Shown one piece after another: positions 46,578 through 55,702 of a stretch of DNA of 55,702 nt; the stretch's first letter is position 1, and each line of letters starts with the position of its first letter. The notes beneath the pieces were generated by a model that was given only the letters and a program-made list of their open reading frames with translations, searched no databases and was not told where the DNA came from. The stretch comes from Streptomyces cellulosae (lineage in GTDB: Bacteria; Actinomycetota; Actinomycetes; Streptomycetales; Streptomycetaceae): NCBI GenBank assembly GCA_014655195.1, contig BNBH01000039.1, positions 1 to 55,702 of the forward strand. The letters are read 5' to 3'. A program made the translations under genes and the position numbers.

Positions 46578-48191
46578 TCACTCGCCCGGCCGTACGAAGA
46601 CCGTGCGGCCGCCGACCACCGTGCGGAGGCAGACGGGCAGGTCACTGCCGGGGGTGAGGTCCGGCAGGCCGGGGGTGCCGGACCGCGGGTCGGTGGACCA
46701 GCGGGCCACCCGGTCGTCGGGCGCCTGGACGACGAGTGCGCCGGTGCGCCAGACGGCGTAGTCGGCGGGGGCGCCGGGGACCAGGACGCCCGCGTCGTCC
46801 CGTCCGGTGGCGCGCCAGCCGCCGCGGGTGTGGGCGGTGAAGGCTGCGCGGACGGAGACGCGGTGCTCGGGGGTGCGGTGGAAGGCCGCGGCACGGACGG
46901 TGCCCCAGGGGTCGAGCGGGGTGACCGGGCTGTCGGAGCCGAAGGCGAGGGGGACGCCGGCGCGCAGCAGGGCGGCGTACGGGTTGAGCGTGCGGGCGCG
47001 CTCCGCGCCGAGACGCTGGGCGTACATGCCGTCCTCGCCGCCCCACAGGGCGTCGAAGGCGGGCTGGACGGAGGCGGTGAGGCCGAGCTCGGCGAACGCG
47101 GCGATCGTCTCCGGGGTGACCATCTCGGCGTGCTCGACGCGGTGCCGGGCGGCGCGCACGCGCGCGAGGCCGAGCTTCTCGGCGGCCGCGCGGACGCCGT
47201 CCACCACGGTGCTCACGGCGGCGTCGCCGATGGCGTGGAAGCCCGCCTGGAGGCCCGCCTCGGTGCAGGCGACCACATGGGCGGCGACCGCGTCCGCGTC
47301 CAGGTGGGCGGTGCCGGTGTGGGCGGCGTCGGCGTACGGCTCGTGCAGGCAGGCGGTGTGCGAGCCGAGGGCGCCGTCGGCGAAGAGGTCGCCGGCCGCG
47401 CCGAGCGCGCCCAGTTCGCGGGCCTTGGCGACGTCCTGCTCGGCCCAGTACCCGACGACGCGGGGGCCGGGCTCCTCGCGGGCGAGGCGCAGCAGGCCGG
47501 TGAAGTCGTCCTCGGAGGAGATCTCGGGGCCGCCGCACTCGTGCACGGTGCCGATGCCCAGGGACGCCGCGTGGGCGAGGGCGGCGCGCTGGGCGGCTTC
47601 GCGCTGGGCGGGGGTGACGGCGCCCAGGGCGGCGGCGCGCACCGCGTGGTGGTCGTCGCCGGTGAGGGGGCGGTCCTCGCGGGTCACGCTGGTCGTGCGG
47701 CCGGAGAGGAGGTCGAGCAGCGCGGTGGAGACGACGGCGGAGTGCACGTCGATGCGGCTCAGGTAGAGCGGGCGGCCTCCGGTGGCCTCGTCGAGCTCCG
47801 CGCGCGTCGGGGGCCGGCCGCCGGGCCAGCGGGCGGCGTCCCAGCCGTGCCCGAGGAGCACGCGGTCGTCGGGGCGGGCGGCGGCGAACTCCCGCACCCG
47901 GGCGAGGGCGTCTTCCAGTGAGGCGGCGGTGGACAGGTCCAGGCCGGTGAGGGCGAGGCCGGTGGCGGTGGTGTGGACGTGCGCGTCGGTGAACGCCGGG
48001 GTGACGAGCGCCCCGTCGAGGTCGACCACCTCGTCGACACCGTCCGCGAAGGCGTCGGCGGCGCCCTCGGAACCCACCCAGGCGACCTGGCCGCGCTCGA
48101 CGACCATCGCGGTGGCGAAGGGGTCGGCGGGGCTGTGCACCTCTCCACGGCGGAGCAGGACGGTGGGCGGCGGGGCGGTACGTTCACTCAT
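46578..48191 (-). CDS. Metal-dependent amidohydrolase (YtcJ-like)
   Basis: This 537-aa cytoplasmic enzyme of the amidohydrolase superfamily has a mixed beta domain made of both ends (GEVHSPADPFATAMVVERGQ; terminal RTVVGGRTVFVRPGE) and a TIM barrel with the metal motif AFTDAHVHTT (about 65-74), FHAIGDAAVS, RHRVEHAEMV and the late FGSDSPVTPLDP carrying the catalytic Asp. YtcJ-type proteins act on amides or formamide-like substrates (for example N-substituted formamide deformylase); the substrate here is unknown. The ATG at 48191 begins MSERTAPPP. It is transcribed alone. Confidence 0.9.
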   Translation of the reverse strand: MSERTAPPPTVLLRRGEVHSPADPFATAMVVERGQVAWVGSEGAADAFADGVDEVVDLDGALVTPAFTDAHVHTTATGLALTGLDLSTAASLEDALARVREFAAARPDDRVLLGHGWDAARWPGGRPPTRAELDEATGGRPLYLSRIDVHSAVVSTALLDLLSGRTTSVTREDRPLTGDDHHAVRAAALGAVTPAQREAAQRAALAHAASLGIGTVHECGGPEISSEDDFTGLLRLAREEPGPRVVGYWAEQDVAKARELGALGAAGDLFADGALGSHTACLHEPYADAAHTGTAHLDADAVAAHVVACTEAGLQAGFHAIGDAAVSTVVDGVRAAAEKLGLARVRAARHRVEHAEMVTPETIAAFAELGLTASVQPAFDALWGGEDGMYAQRLGAERARTLNPYAALLRAGVPLAFGSDSPVTPLDPWGTVRAAAFHRTPEHRVSVRAAFTAHTRGGWRATGRDDAGVLVPGAPADYAVWRTGALVVQAPDDRVARWSTDPRSGTPGLPDLTPGSDLPVCLRTVVGGRTVFVRPGE

Positions 48192-48716
48192 GCCCTTAGT
48201 CTCGCGCGCCGCGCGCACGGTCCGGCACGCAGGTCCGGCTCGGGGCGCGGAGGGCGGGAGGGGTGGCTTCCCCTCCCCGCACCTCGCGGCGCACGCCGGG
48301 GCGCGGGTGCGCCCTGGACACACCCGCGAGGGAGGCCGCCACCGGAGCCGTAGCGCCCACGCGCGCGGCGACGCCGCCGGCGCGGAGACGTCCCGTGCCA
48401 CGGGACACAATCGCCGGAGACCGTCCGTCCGCCCGCGGCGCGGCTCCGTCGCGACAGACGCCCCGCCTGCTGCCGCCGCCGTCCCACTCGGACGCCGCCC
48501 GCGGGCGGTTCCGAGCGCCGGCCCCGGGAGGCGGCTCCGCGCTGCCCGCGGTCCGGCCCACGGCAGACGGCCGCCAGGCACGACGACCGCCGCCGCCGGC
48601 GCCGAGCCACCCGATACGGCCCGGGCCCGGCCGCACCGTGCGGAGGTTCACGGCGCCTGCCCGGTCCATCGAGCCCGCCGAGTCCGCCGCGAACGAGCCG
48701 AGCGAGCCCGCAGGGC
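48192..48716. other. GC-rich intergenic region, no confident gene
   Basis: About 525 bp upstream of the amidohydrolase gene and downstream of the Lrp-type gene. Several frames are open on both strands because the DNA lacks stops, but their translations are Arg/Pro/Ala mixtures without hydrophobic cores, ribosome sites or motifs. It may be a decayed gene or simple spacer. The amidohydrolase promoter must lie at its left end. Confidence 0.4.
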
Positions 48717-49157
48717 TCAGATGCGCGGCGGCCGTGCCTCGTACGGCGTCGAGAGGACCACCGTCGTGCGGGTCGACACTCCCGCCAGGGAGCGCACGCG
48801 CGCGAGGAGTTCCTCGAGTTCGTGCGGGGTCGACACGCGGACCTTGAGGATGTAGTTCTCGTCGCCCGCGACGCTGTGGCACGCCTCGATCTCGGGGACG
48901 CCGGCCAGGCGGTCCGCGATGTCGTCGGGGGCGCTGGGGTCGAACGGTTTGACCGAGATGAACGCGGTCATCGGCAGGCCGACCGCCTCCGGGTCGACCA
49001 CCGCCGCGTAGCCGCGGATGACGCCGCGCTGCTCCAGCCGTCGCACCCGCTGGTGCACGGCCGACGTGGACAGGCCCGTGGCCTTGCCCAGGTCCGTGTA
49101 GCTCATCCGCCCGTCCTTGACGAGCAGCTGCACGATCTGTCGGTCCAGCTCCTCCAT
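48717..49157 (-). CDS. Lrp/AsnC-family transcriptional regulator
   Basis: This 146-aa regulator has an N-terminal helix-turn-helix (LDRQIVQLLVKDGRMSYTDL, then GKATGLSTSAVHQRVRRLEQ) and a C-terminal RAM domain for amino-acid sensing and oligomerisation (AFISVKPF, HSVAGDENYILKVRV, TRTTVVLSTPYEARP). Single-domain Lrp proteins usually control amino-acid metabolism and themselves. The ATG at 49157 is used; longer frames upstream do not fit the family. No target gene is obvious next to it. Confidence 0.93.
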   Translation of the reverse strand: MEELDRQIVQLLVKDGRMSYTDLGKATGLSTSAVHQRVRRLEQRGVIRGYAAVVDPEAVGLPMTAFISVKPFDPSAPDDIADRLAGVPEIEACHSVAGDENYILKVRVSTPHELEELLARVRSLAGVSTRTTVVLSTPYEARPPRI

Positions 49158-49371
49158 GGCGCTGAACCTACAGGGCGCTTGATCGCCTCGGATACCGGAA
49201 CGGCCGCGCGCGAGGCCCAGGTACGGCACCCGCGAGCGGCATGTGACGAAGACCACACTCCTTGCGCCGTCTCCGTGATGTTCTCGTGATTACCCCCCGG
49301 GGGTGGAGGGAAGTGCTTGCTGTGGTCGAGGCCGCAGCGCCTGAACGGCCCAGCCCGAGGGGGAGAACCCA

Positions 49372-49806
49372 ATGCAGAGTCTTAAGCGCCCTGGTCGTAC
49401 CACGTCCAAGCGGCAGCAGCCCGTCGTCACGCCCGAGCCGGAGTACGTCGAACCCGGAACCCCGGACGACGACTTCGACGCGTACGACACCTTCGAGATG
49501 TTCCGGGTCGTGTGCCCGGACTGCTCGCAGCCCATCGCCCTCCTGGCGGACGAGGAGATCCTGCCGGAGCACGCCCTGTGCGCCTCGCCGTGGAACCCGT
49601 TCGGGCTCACGGTCTGCCCCGGCACGGGCCGCCGGGCGTCCGAGGCCCGCCCCGCGGACGAGACCGTCACGCCCCAGGAGCAGGACACGGCCCTGCTGCT
49701 GACGCTCCCTCAGGGGCTCGACTGGCGGACCCAGCCCTTCTCCCACGTGGGCGGACCGGGATCGCGTCCGATCCGGTTCCCGGTGATGCGGCGCGAGGCC
49801 GCCTGA
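49372..49806 (+). CDS. Actinobacterial protein of unknown function with cysteine motif
   Basis: This 144-aa soluble protein starts at an ATG preceded by GGGGGAG. The N-terminal third is disordered. The core contains FEMFRVVCPDCSQPIALLAD (CPDC at about 49-52), then CASPW and VCPGTG, giving four cysteines that could bind zinc, followed by the acidic TPQEQDTALLLTLPQGLDW. No enzyme family is recognised. A perfect 13-bp palindrome, ACCCCCCGGGGGT, lies at 49292-49304 in its upstream region. It diverges from the Lrp gene. Confidence 0.75.
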   Translation: MQSLKRPGRTTSKRQQPVVTPEPEYVEPGTPDDDFDAYDTFEMFRVVCPDCSQPIALLADEEILPEHALCASPWNPFGLTVCPGTGRRASEARPADETVTPQEQDTALLLTLPQGLDWRTQPFSHVGGPGSRPIRFPVMRREAA

Positions 49807-49947
49807 TTCAGGGCCGGGGTGAGGCAGCGGCGGAGAGCCGCCGCGTCGCCCCGGCCGGCGCCGGTGTCCGCCGCACGGGGCATCGTTGAACGCACGCTCT
49901 ATTCGGCACGCCGGTGACCCGGCCGCCCGTTCGCGCGTTGGCCGGGC

Positions 49948-50202
49948 ATGACGACCCCCACGTACTCGACGACCGGGCGTCAGCGCCAGGTGTTCGTGCC
50001 GCCGCCCGTCGAAGCGGCCGTGACCGTCCCGCCGCCGCAGCCCCCGGACCCGCCGATCTACCGCGAGATGATGCGGACGTGGACGGACCGGGGCCGCACG
50101 GTGCCGGGGCGGCACGACCCGGAGTGGGCGCGGCTCGCCGAGCCCTGGCGGGGCTTCGGCCGGTTCAGCGCGTCTCAGGCCCCGCGAGGTGGCGGGCGAT
50201 GA
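49948..50202 (+). CDS. Small hypothetical protein
   Basis: This 84-aa protein begins TTPTYSTTGRQRQVFVPPPV and contains PPIYREMMRTWTDRGRTVPG and DPEWARLAEPWRGFG; it is Pro/Arg-rich without membrane segments or known motifs. Codon use is typical of Streptomyces, which supports it as real. The ribosome site is weak. Its 3' end overlaps the convergent acyl-CoA dehydrogenase gene by 38 bp, which is unusual but not rare. Function unknown. Confidence 0.55.
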   Translation: MTTPTYSTTGRQRQVFVPPPVEAAVTVPPPQPPDPPIYREMMRTWTDRGRTVPGRHDPEWARLAEPWRGFGRFSASQAPRGGGR

Positions 50203-51337
50203 CCATGCGCTGGATCTGGTTGGTGCCCTCGACGATCTGCAGCACCTTCGCCTCGCGCATGTAGCGCTCGGCGGGGAAGTCGGCGGTGTAGCCGTAGCCG
50301 CCGAGGATCTGCACGGCGTCGGTGGTGACCCGCATCGCGGTGTCGGTGCAGTGCAGCTTGGCCATGGCGGCCTGCTTGCCGAACGGCCGGCCCGCGTCGC
50401 GCAGCCGGGCCGCCGCCAGGTACAGCGCGCGTCCCGCCTCGATCTGGGTGGCCATGTCGGCGAGCATGAAGCGCAGTCCCTGGAAGTCGGCGATCGGCCG
50501 GCCGAACTGGCGCCGCTCGGTGGCGTAGCCGACGGCCTCGTCGAGCGCCGCCTGAGCCACGCCGATGGCGCACGCGGCGATGCCGAGCCGGCCGCCGTCG
50601 AGCGCGGACAGGGCGATGGCGAAGCCCTGGCCCTCCTCGCCGATGCGGCGCGCGTCGGGCACCCGGACCCCGTCGAAGTGGACCTGGGCGGTGGGCGAGC
50701 CCTTCATGCCCATCTTCTTCTCCGGCGCGGCGGCGCTGAGCCCCTCCGCGTCCCCGGGCACCAGGAACGCGCTGACGCCGCGCGCCCCCTCGCCGCCGGT
50801 GCGCGCCATGACCGTGTAGAAGTCGGCGACGCCGCCATGGGTGATCCACGCCTTGGTGCCGTCGATGACCCAGTCGTCCCCGTCACGGACCGCGCGAGTG
50901 CGCAGGGAGGCGGCGTCGGAGCCGGAGGAGGGCTCGGAGAGGCAGTAGCCGCCGAGCAGCCCGCCGCCGAGCATGGCGGGCAGATGCTCCGCGCGCTGCT
51001 CCTTGGTGCCGTAGGCGGCGAGCGGATAGGTGGCGAGGGTGTGCACGCTGACGCCGAGGGCGACGGTGAGGCGGGCGCGGGCCAGCTCCTCCAGTACCTG
51101 GAGGTAGACCTCGTAGGGCTGGTCGCCGCCGCCGTGCTCGGAGTCGTAGGGCAGGCCGAGCAGGCCGGACTCGGACAACAGGGTGAACAGCTCGCGCGGG
51201 AAGCGGCCGGCTTCCTCCTCCTCGGCGGCCCCGGGGGCGACCTCGCGCTGCGCGATGTCGCGGACGAGCGTGAGCAGGTCCCGGGCCTCGTCCGTGGGCA
51301 GTAGCCGGTCCACCGGCTGCGGGGCGCGGTCGGGCAT
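50165..51337 (-). CDS. Acyl-CoA dehydrogenase
   Basis: This 390-aa FAD flavoprotein of the acyl-CoA dehydrogenase family oxidises acyl-CoA to the 2-enoyl-CoA. It shows the family signatures GGYCLSEPSSGSDAASLRTR (about 125-144), KAWITHGGVADFYTV, ERRQFGRPIADFQGLRFMLA (about 270), LGGYGYTADFPAERYMREAK and QIVEGTNQIQRMVIARHLAG, with the catalytic Glu in VEGTNQIQ. GGGAGGAGAG fixes the ATG at 51337. Length matches short/branched-chain enzymes; the acyl substrate is not determined. No electron-transfer flavoprotein genes are adjacent. Confidence 0.95.
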   Translation of the reverse strand: MPDRAPQPVDRLLPTDEARDLLTLVRDIAQREVAPGAAEEEEAGRFPRELFTLLSESGLLGLPYDSEHGGGDQPYEVYLQVLEELARARLTVALGVSVHTLATYPLAAYGTKEQRAEHLPAMLGGGLLGGYCLSEPSSGSDAASLRTRAVRDGDDWVIDGTKAWITHGGVADFYTVMARTGGEGARGVSAFLVPGDAEGLSAAAPEKKMGMKGSPTAQVHFDGVRVPDARRIGEEGQGFAIALSALDGGRLGIAACAIGVAQAALDEAVGYATERRQFGRPIADFQGLRFMLADMATQIEAGRALYLAAARLRDAGRPFGKQAAMAKLHCTDTAMRVTTDAVQILGGYGYTADFPAERYMREAKVLQIVEGTNQIQRMVIARHLAGPETR

Positions 51338-51557
51338 GACGTCGCTCTCCTCCCTGTTGGGGCACACGGCGTGCGCCTTGGGTGGAGGCGGCTCCGCCGG
51401 GGTCGTTCCGGTGCCGGGCCGATGCTCGCACTCCCGGGTCTCGGAAGCTGCTGACCAGCGGCTGTGCGCAGTGAGTATGCCCGATCGGCGGCATCGCGTC
51501 ACCAGTTAACGACCGCTTACTTCGCAACACCGTACGGCGCCCTTTCCGCGATCACAT

Positions 51558-51598
51558 TGGTCCGCACCATTGACCAACTGGTCTAGTCCTTCTAGGGT
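51558..51598 (+). promoter_or_regulatory. Chitinase promoter with embedded DasR-like site and upstream repeat
   Basis: TTGACC (51570-51575) and TAGGGT (51593-51598) with 17-bp spacing form a near-consensus promoter. Inside the spacer lies ACTGGTCTAGTCCTTC (51577-51592), which matches the dre consensus ACTGGTCTAGACCACT at 13 of 16. A related half-matched copy TGGTCCGCACCA (51558-51569) starts 21 bp upstream, two helical turns away. Direct repeats of this TGGTCnnnACC type are known in Streptomyces chitinase promoters. Confidence 0.8.
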
Positions 51599-51670
51599 TT
51601 CGCTCCAACCCGAGTCACCGCGTTCATGCCAATCGACGCGGCTCTCCCCTCCCCCACGAGGAGACACCGG

Positions 51671-52909
<1,239 letters not shown>

Positions 52910-52931
52910 CCGCCGGCTGCCGGACGCGCGC

Positions 52932-52964
52932 GGGGCGGGGGTTCCACGGGGGGACTCCCGCCCC
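52932..52964 (+). terminator. Hairpin terminator after the chitinase gene
   Basis: A 14-bp stem (52932-52945 with 52951-52964, two G-U pairs) and a 5-nt loop start 22 bp after the chitinase stop and lie 30 bp before the end of the convergent TetR gene. Confidence 0.75.
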
Positions 52965-52993
52965 ACGCGTGTCCCGGGCGGCCCGCCCGCGCG

Positions 52994-53650
52994 TCAGCCG
53001 TCGCGGCGCGCGGGCTCCGGGGCCGGGTAGGCGGGGTCCAGTTCCTCGACGGCGCGCATCGCCCCGCCGAGCGTCTTCACCAGCAGCTCGCACATGGTCT
53101 CGCGGGACAGCTCGGGCCGGTCGATCCAGGCCAGCACCGCGCCCTCCACGCTGCACACCCAGGCCAGCAGCCCCATCCGGGCCACCGGGGCGATGTCGGA
53201 GCGGCCGTAGGCACCCTCGGCGATGGTGGCGACGATCGCCTCGCGCACCCCGTCCCTGACGGCGTGCACCTCGGCGTCGAAGCCGACGCCGCCGCTGACG
53301 ATCGCGCGGTAGGCGGCCTGGTTGTGCTCCGCGTACCGCAGATAGCTGTCGATGGTGCGCTGCACCCGCTCCACGGGCGGCAGTTCGTCGCCGCTCGCGG
53401 CCATCGTGACCAGGCCGGTCACCGAGTCCTCGATGATGGCCAGGTAGTAGCCGCGCTTGGACTGGAAGTAGTAGTAGATCAGGCCCTTGGCGACCCCCGC
53501 CTGACGTGCGATGTCGTCCATCGACAGCGCGTCGTAGGACCGGTCGGCGAACAAGCGGCGTCCGATGGCGATGAGTTCGGCGCGCCGGGCCGACGCTCGC
53601 CGGGTGCCGCGGGCTGAGGGAGGCACGGCGGACTGCTGGCTGATGTTCAA
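52994..53650 (-). CDS. TetR-family transcriptional regulator
   Basis: This 218-aa regulator has an N-terminal helix-turn-helix (AELIAIGRRLFADRSYDALS, then MDDIARQAGVAKGLIYYYFQ with SKRGYY) and a helical ligand domain. The effector and target are not evident. The TTG at 53650 gives the longest credible N-terminus (NISQQSAVPP) with AGGAGA about 12 nt upstream; this start is uncertain. It is convergent with the chitinase gene and 91 bp downstream of the tiny membrane-protein gene on the same strand. Confidence 0.9.
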   Translation of the reverse strand: MNISQQSAVPPSARGTRRASARRAELIAIGRRLFADRSYDALSMDDIARQAGVAKGLIYYYFQSKRGYYLAIIEDSVTGLVTMAASGDELPPVERVQRTIDSYLRYAEHNQAAYRAIVSGGVGFDAEVHAVRDGVREAIVATIAEGAYGRSDIAPVARMGLLAWVCSVEGAVLAWIDRPELSRETMCELLVKTLGGAMRAVEELDPAYPAPEPARRDG

Positions 53651-53741
53651 TTCGGCCCAGGTCTCCTGCGGGGGGCGGGACGGTCCCGCAGGAGTATGGC
53701 AGGTCGGCCCGCGCCGCGGCAGGGCCGCCCGTACCTCGGGA

Positions 53742-53882
53742 CTACAGCAGTCCCAGCTGCGTCACCAGCATCGCGAGGACCACGACGAGGGTCCAGCCCA
53801 GGACGTGCTCGAGGATCTTCGGACCGTCCTCACGGGGTCCGCCGGTACGGGCACGGGTGACGGTGGCTGCGTTGGCGCTCAT
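53742..53882 (-). CDS. SCO1431-family tiny membrane protein
   Basis: This 46-aa protein starts SANAATVTRARTGGPREDG after the initiator Met and ends with one membrane helix (HVLGWTLVVVLAMLVTQLGL). It matches the small streptomycete family named after SCO1431, known only as a conserved single-span peptide. AGGTAGAAG lies before the ATG at 53882; the longer frame to 53945 is not needed. Function unknown. Confidence 0.8.
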   Translation of the reverse strand: MSANAATVTRARTGGPREDGPKILEHVLGWTLVVVLAMLVTQLGLL

Positions 53883-54025
53883 GACTTCTACCTGGTCTCC
53901 GTGGTGCGTGGATCCCCCCACAACCGACGTCGTCCACCTTGCCACCGGAAACGGCCGGTCCGGCCGAGAGGTTGCTCACACGCGGCGGGCCCCGGTGGCG
54001 GCCGGGGCCCGCCGCGCGCAGCGGA

Positions 54026-55399
54026 TCAGCGCACGCCCACCGCCGCGAGCGCCTTGCGCTGGCGGGAGGTCGGGCGGGCCGGGAAGTACAGGTAGCAGAC
54101 GCCGCCGGTGCCGGAGACGACCTTCCCGGAGGCGTTGTACCGCTTGGTCCTCAGCCAGATGTTCTCCCACTCGCGCCGCTGGTAGATCCGGCGCACGGCC
54201 TCGTTGTCGTCCGAGGCGGGGTCGTTGGCGATCACGTCGCCGTCGGCGGTGAAGCCGATCACCGTCATCAGGTGCCCGGAGGTGCCGTAGCCCGCCCCCG
54301 TCAGCTCCTCCTTCAGGAACGACTGGGACGTTATGGCCGGGATGCCCGCCGCGATCAGCGTCTCCAGGTCGGTCAGCGACCGCAGCCGGGTGACCACACC
54401 CTGGAGGCCGGGGAAGGTGGCCGCGTAGGCCGCGTTGAACGGCCAGTTGCCGCACCCGGCGTACTGGTAGTCGTAGGTGTGGCGGGCCGCGTGGCAGATC
54501 TGCGGGTCGGCGTAGGCCGGGTCGACCCACGAGAGCTGCTCCTGGGTGAGCCGGCCGCCCCAGTACTCGATGATCATCTGCGAGGAGGTGGGGCTGCACC
54601 ATGCCTCGCCGCCGTTGTCGTACTCCGGGTACTGGCCCTTGTGGACCTCCTGCGAGTAGCGCGGGACGAGGAGTTCCTTCGCGAGACCGGGCGTCGAGGC
54701 GGGCACGGTGAACCGGTCGGGGATGTCGGAGCCCATCACGCCGAGGCGCCACACGGTCGGGGTGAGGCGGGTGCCGGGGCGGCGGTACAGGGTGAGGCGC
54801 AGCCGGACGGCGGTGATGCGCAGCCCGGAGGCCGCGTCGTCGACGGCGAGCGTGTCCGTCCAGACGCTGCTCCTGCCGTCCTCCTGGTCGTCCACGGAGG
54901 TGCGCCGGATGTCACCGTCACCGGCGGCCCAGCGGCCCATCACGTACCAGGGGGTGTCGGTGCCGTCGGAGTAGGTGCCCTTCAGCTCGACCTGGATCCA
55001 GGTGCCCTCGGGGGTGTGCGCGTTCCAGGAGGCGATCGCCTCGGTGGAGGGGACGGCGAGCCGGTGGACGGGCGAGGTCCAGGTCGCGTACTCCCAGGCG
55101 GCCGTGCGGCCGGTGTGCGGGTCGGTGTAGTCCGTGGTGCCGGCCGCCTCGGCGATCACCACGCCGGGGCGGAGACCGGCCTGGGCGCGGGTGCCGGCGG
55201 CGCTGCCGGAGCGCCAGTCGGGGTACGTGGTCCAGGCGCGGTTGTCGACGGTGCGGGCGGCGGCCCGCCCGGGCGCCGCGGGCCGGGTGGCGCCGGCGGT
55301 CGGGACGGCCGCGGACGCCGTCGCCGCGCTTCCGGCGACGGCGGCGACGACCGCCGCGGCCAGAAGGGTTCTGCGGGACGGCAGTTCGGCTCTGCTCAT
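54026..55399 (-). CDS. Secreted C39-type cysteine peptidase family protein
   Basis: This 457-aa exported protein carries a twin-arginine-type leader (PSRRTLLAAAVVAAVAGSAA, about 6-25, cut near TASA). An N-terminal beta-sandwich-like region (about 45-245) with TWIQVELKGTYSDGT precedes a papain-like C39 domain. Likely catalytic residues are Cys in GEAWCSPTSSQM (about 283), His in SGHLMTVIGF (about 389) and Asp in VIANDPASDD. Stand-alone secreted C39-like proteins are frequent in actinomycetes; substrates are unknown. The ATG at 55399 is adopted; it begins the signal peptide. Confidence 0.88.
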   Translation of the reverse strand: MSRAELPSRRTLLAAAVVAAVAGSAATASAAVPTAGATRPAAPGRAAARTVDNRAWTTYPDWRSGSAAGTRAQAGLRPGVVIAEAAGTTDYTDPHTGRTAAWEYATWTSPVHRLAVPSTEAIASWNAHTPEGTWIQVELKGTYSDGTDTPWYVMGRWAAGDGDIRRTSVDDQEDGRSSVWTDTLAVDDAASGLRITAVRLRLTLYRRPGTRLTPTVWRLGVMGSDIPDRFTVPASTPGLAKELLVPRYSQEVHKGQYPEYDNGGEAWCSPTSSQMIIEYWGGRLTQEQLSWVDPAYADPQICHAARHTYDYQYAGCGNWPFNAAYAATFPGLQGVVTRLRSLTDLETLIAAGIPAITSQSFLKEELTGAGYGTSGHLMTVIGFTADGDVIANDPASDDNEAVRRIYQRREWENIWLRTKRYNASGKVVSGTGGVCYLYFPARPTSRQRKALAAVGVR

Positions 55400-55702
55400 G
55401 GGTGGGGGACCCCCAGGTTTTCGGAGTCGGGACAGGACCGGTGCACGGCCGCCGGACGGTGTGCGTCCGGCGGATGGAGCGGGTGTGCGCCCCACTATGA
55501 ACGCAGCCGGGCGGGTCCTGCCAGCATCCGGGCCGCGCCGCGTCGACCAACATGGGAGTGGACCAATGGCGGAAGCGCCGCAGGTGGGCGACGGGCCCTA
55601 GATGTGTTGTCCGGGGACGTTGGTGACACGCGTGCTGGGTTCTTGAACGGGTGAGGGCCTCCGGGTTCGGTGTGGATTGCGACATCTGCACCGATCCGAG
55701 GA
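55400..55702. other. Right-edge intergenic region
   Basis: About 300 bp upstream of the C39 gene, running to the window end. No complete gene is seen. GAGGA at 55697-55701 has the look of a ribosome site for a plus-strand gene that would begin just outside the window. Promoters for both directions presumably lie here but were not resolved. Confidence 0.4.

Noticed and set aside
48263..48847. 194-codon plus-strand frame and overlapping minus-strand frames between the amidohydrolase and Lrp genes
   Set aside because: Low-complexity Arg/Pro/Ala translations without hydrophobic cores or start signals; one overlaps the well-supported Lrp gene.

Overview
The window is a high-G+C actinobacterial chromosome segment. 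Codon use, leaderless and TANNNT-type promoters, conservon genes, RbpA, a DasR-type control system and widespread streptomycete intergenic repeats all point to Streptomyces. Gene content and order (crr-ptsI, acetoacetyl-CoA synthetase, rbpA, fxsA, ppm1, a chitinase, a tiny SCO1431-type membrane protein) resemble the part of a Streptomyces core chromosome around SCO1390-SCO1432 of S. coelicolor. That placement comes from memory of gene order, not from a search. The left edge (1-250) is the promoter and leader of an rRNA operon that points out of the window.

Left part (0.5-12 kb): the PTS genes crr and ptsI lie behind a tandem DasR (dre-like) operator. They are followed by a conserved unknown, acetoacetyl-CoA synthetase, a GH31-family protein that seems to lack its catalytic residues, a Nudix hydrolase, a secreted VanX-type dipeptidase, and glycerol uptake and phosphorylation genes (glpF-glpK).

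Middle-left (12-22 kb): a conservon (CvnA sensor kinase, CvnB roadblock, CvnC DUF742, CvnD GTPase), with a fused 1214-aa ATP-dependent 5-oxoprolinase/hydantoinase gene lying between cvnC and cvnD. A small membrane protein and an IclR regulator follow.

Centre (22-29.3 kb): three co-directional genes that look like a MukBEF/MksBEF/Wadjet-type condensin: a kleisin-like protein, a winged-helix partner and a 1541-aa SMC-like ATPase. No JetD/MksG nuclease subunit is present. This is the best candidate for an under-described system here.

Middle-right (29.3-34.8 kb): a GntR regulator diverges from a five-gene operon (MFS transporter, DUF1445/D-glutamate cyclase family protein, PxpA, PxpB, PxpC) that should import and open 5-oxoproline to glutamate. 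A perfect palindrome sits inside the operon promoter. With the conservon-linked enzyme, the window has two unrelated types of 5-oxoprolinase.

Right part (34.8-55.7 kb): HEAT and ankyrin repeat proteins; a tiny membrane protein followed by an FtsK-like protein whose Walker motifs have decayed; a divergent MocR/YczE pair with a phosphodiesterase and an MFS transporter; rbpA with a perfect SigR promoter; fxsA and ppm1; an amidohydrolase; an Lrp regulator; two small unknowns; an acyl-CoA dehydrogenase; a GH18 chitinase with a dre-like site inside its promoter; a TetR regulator; the SCO1431-type peptide; and a secreted C39-type peptidase. crr-ptsI and the chitinase probably share control by DasR, which joins sugar phosphotransfer to chitin breakdown.
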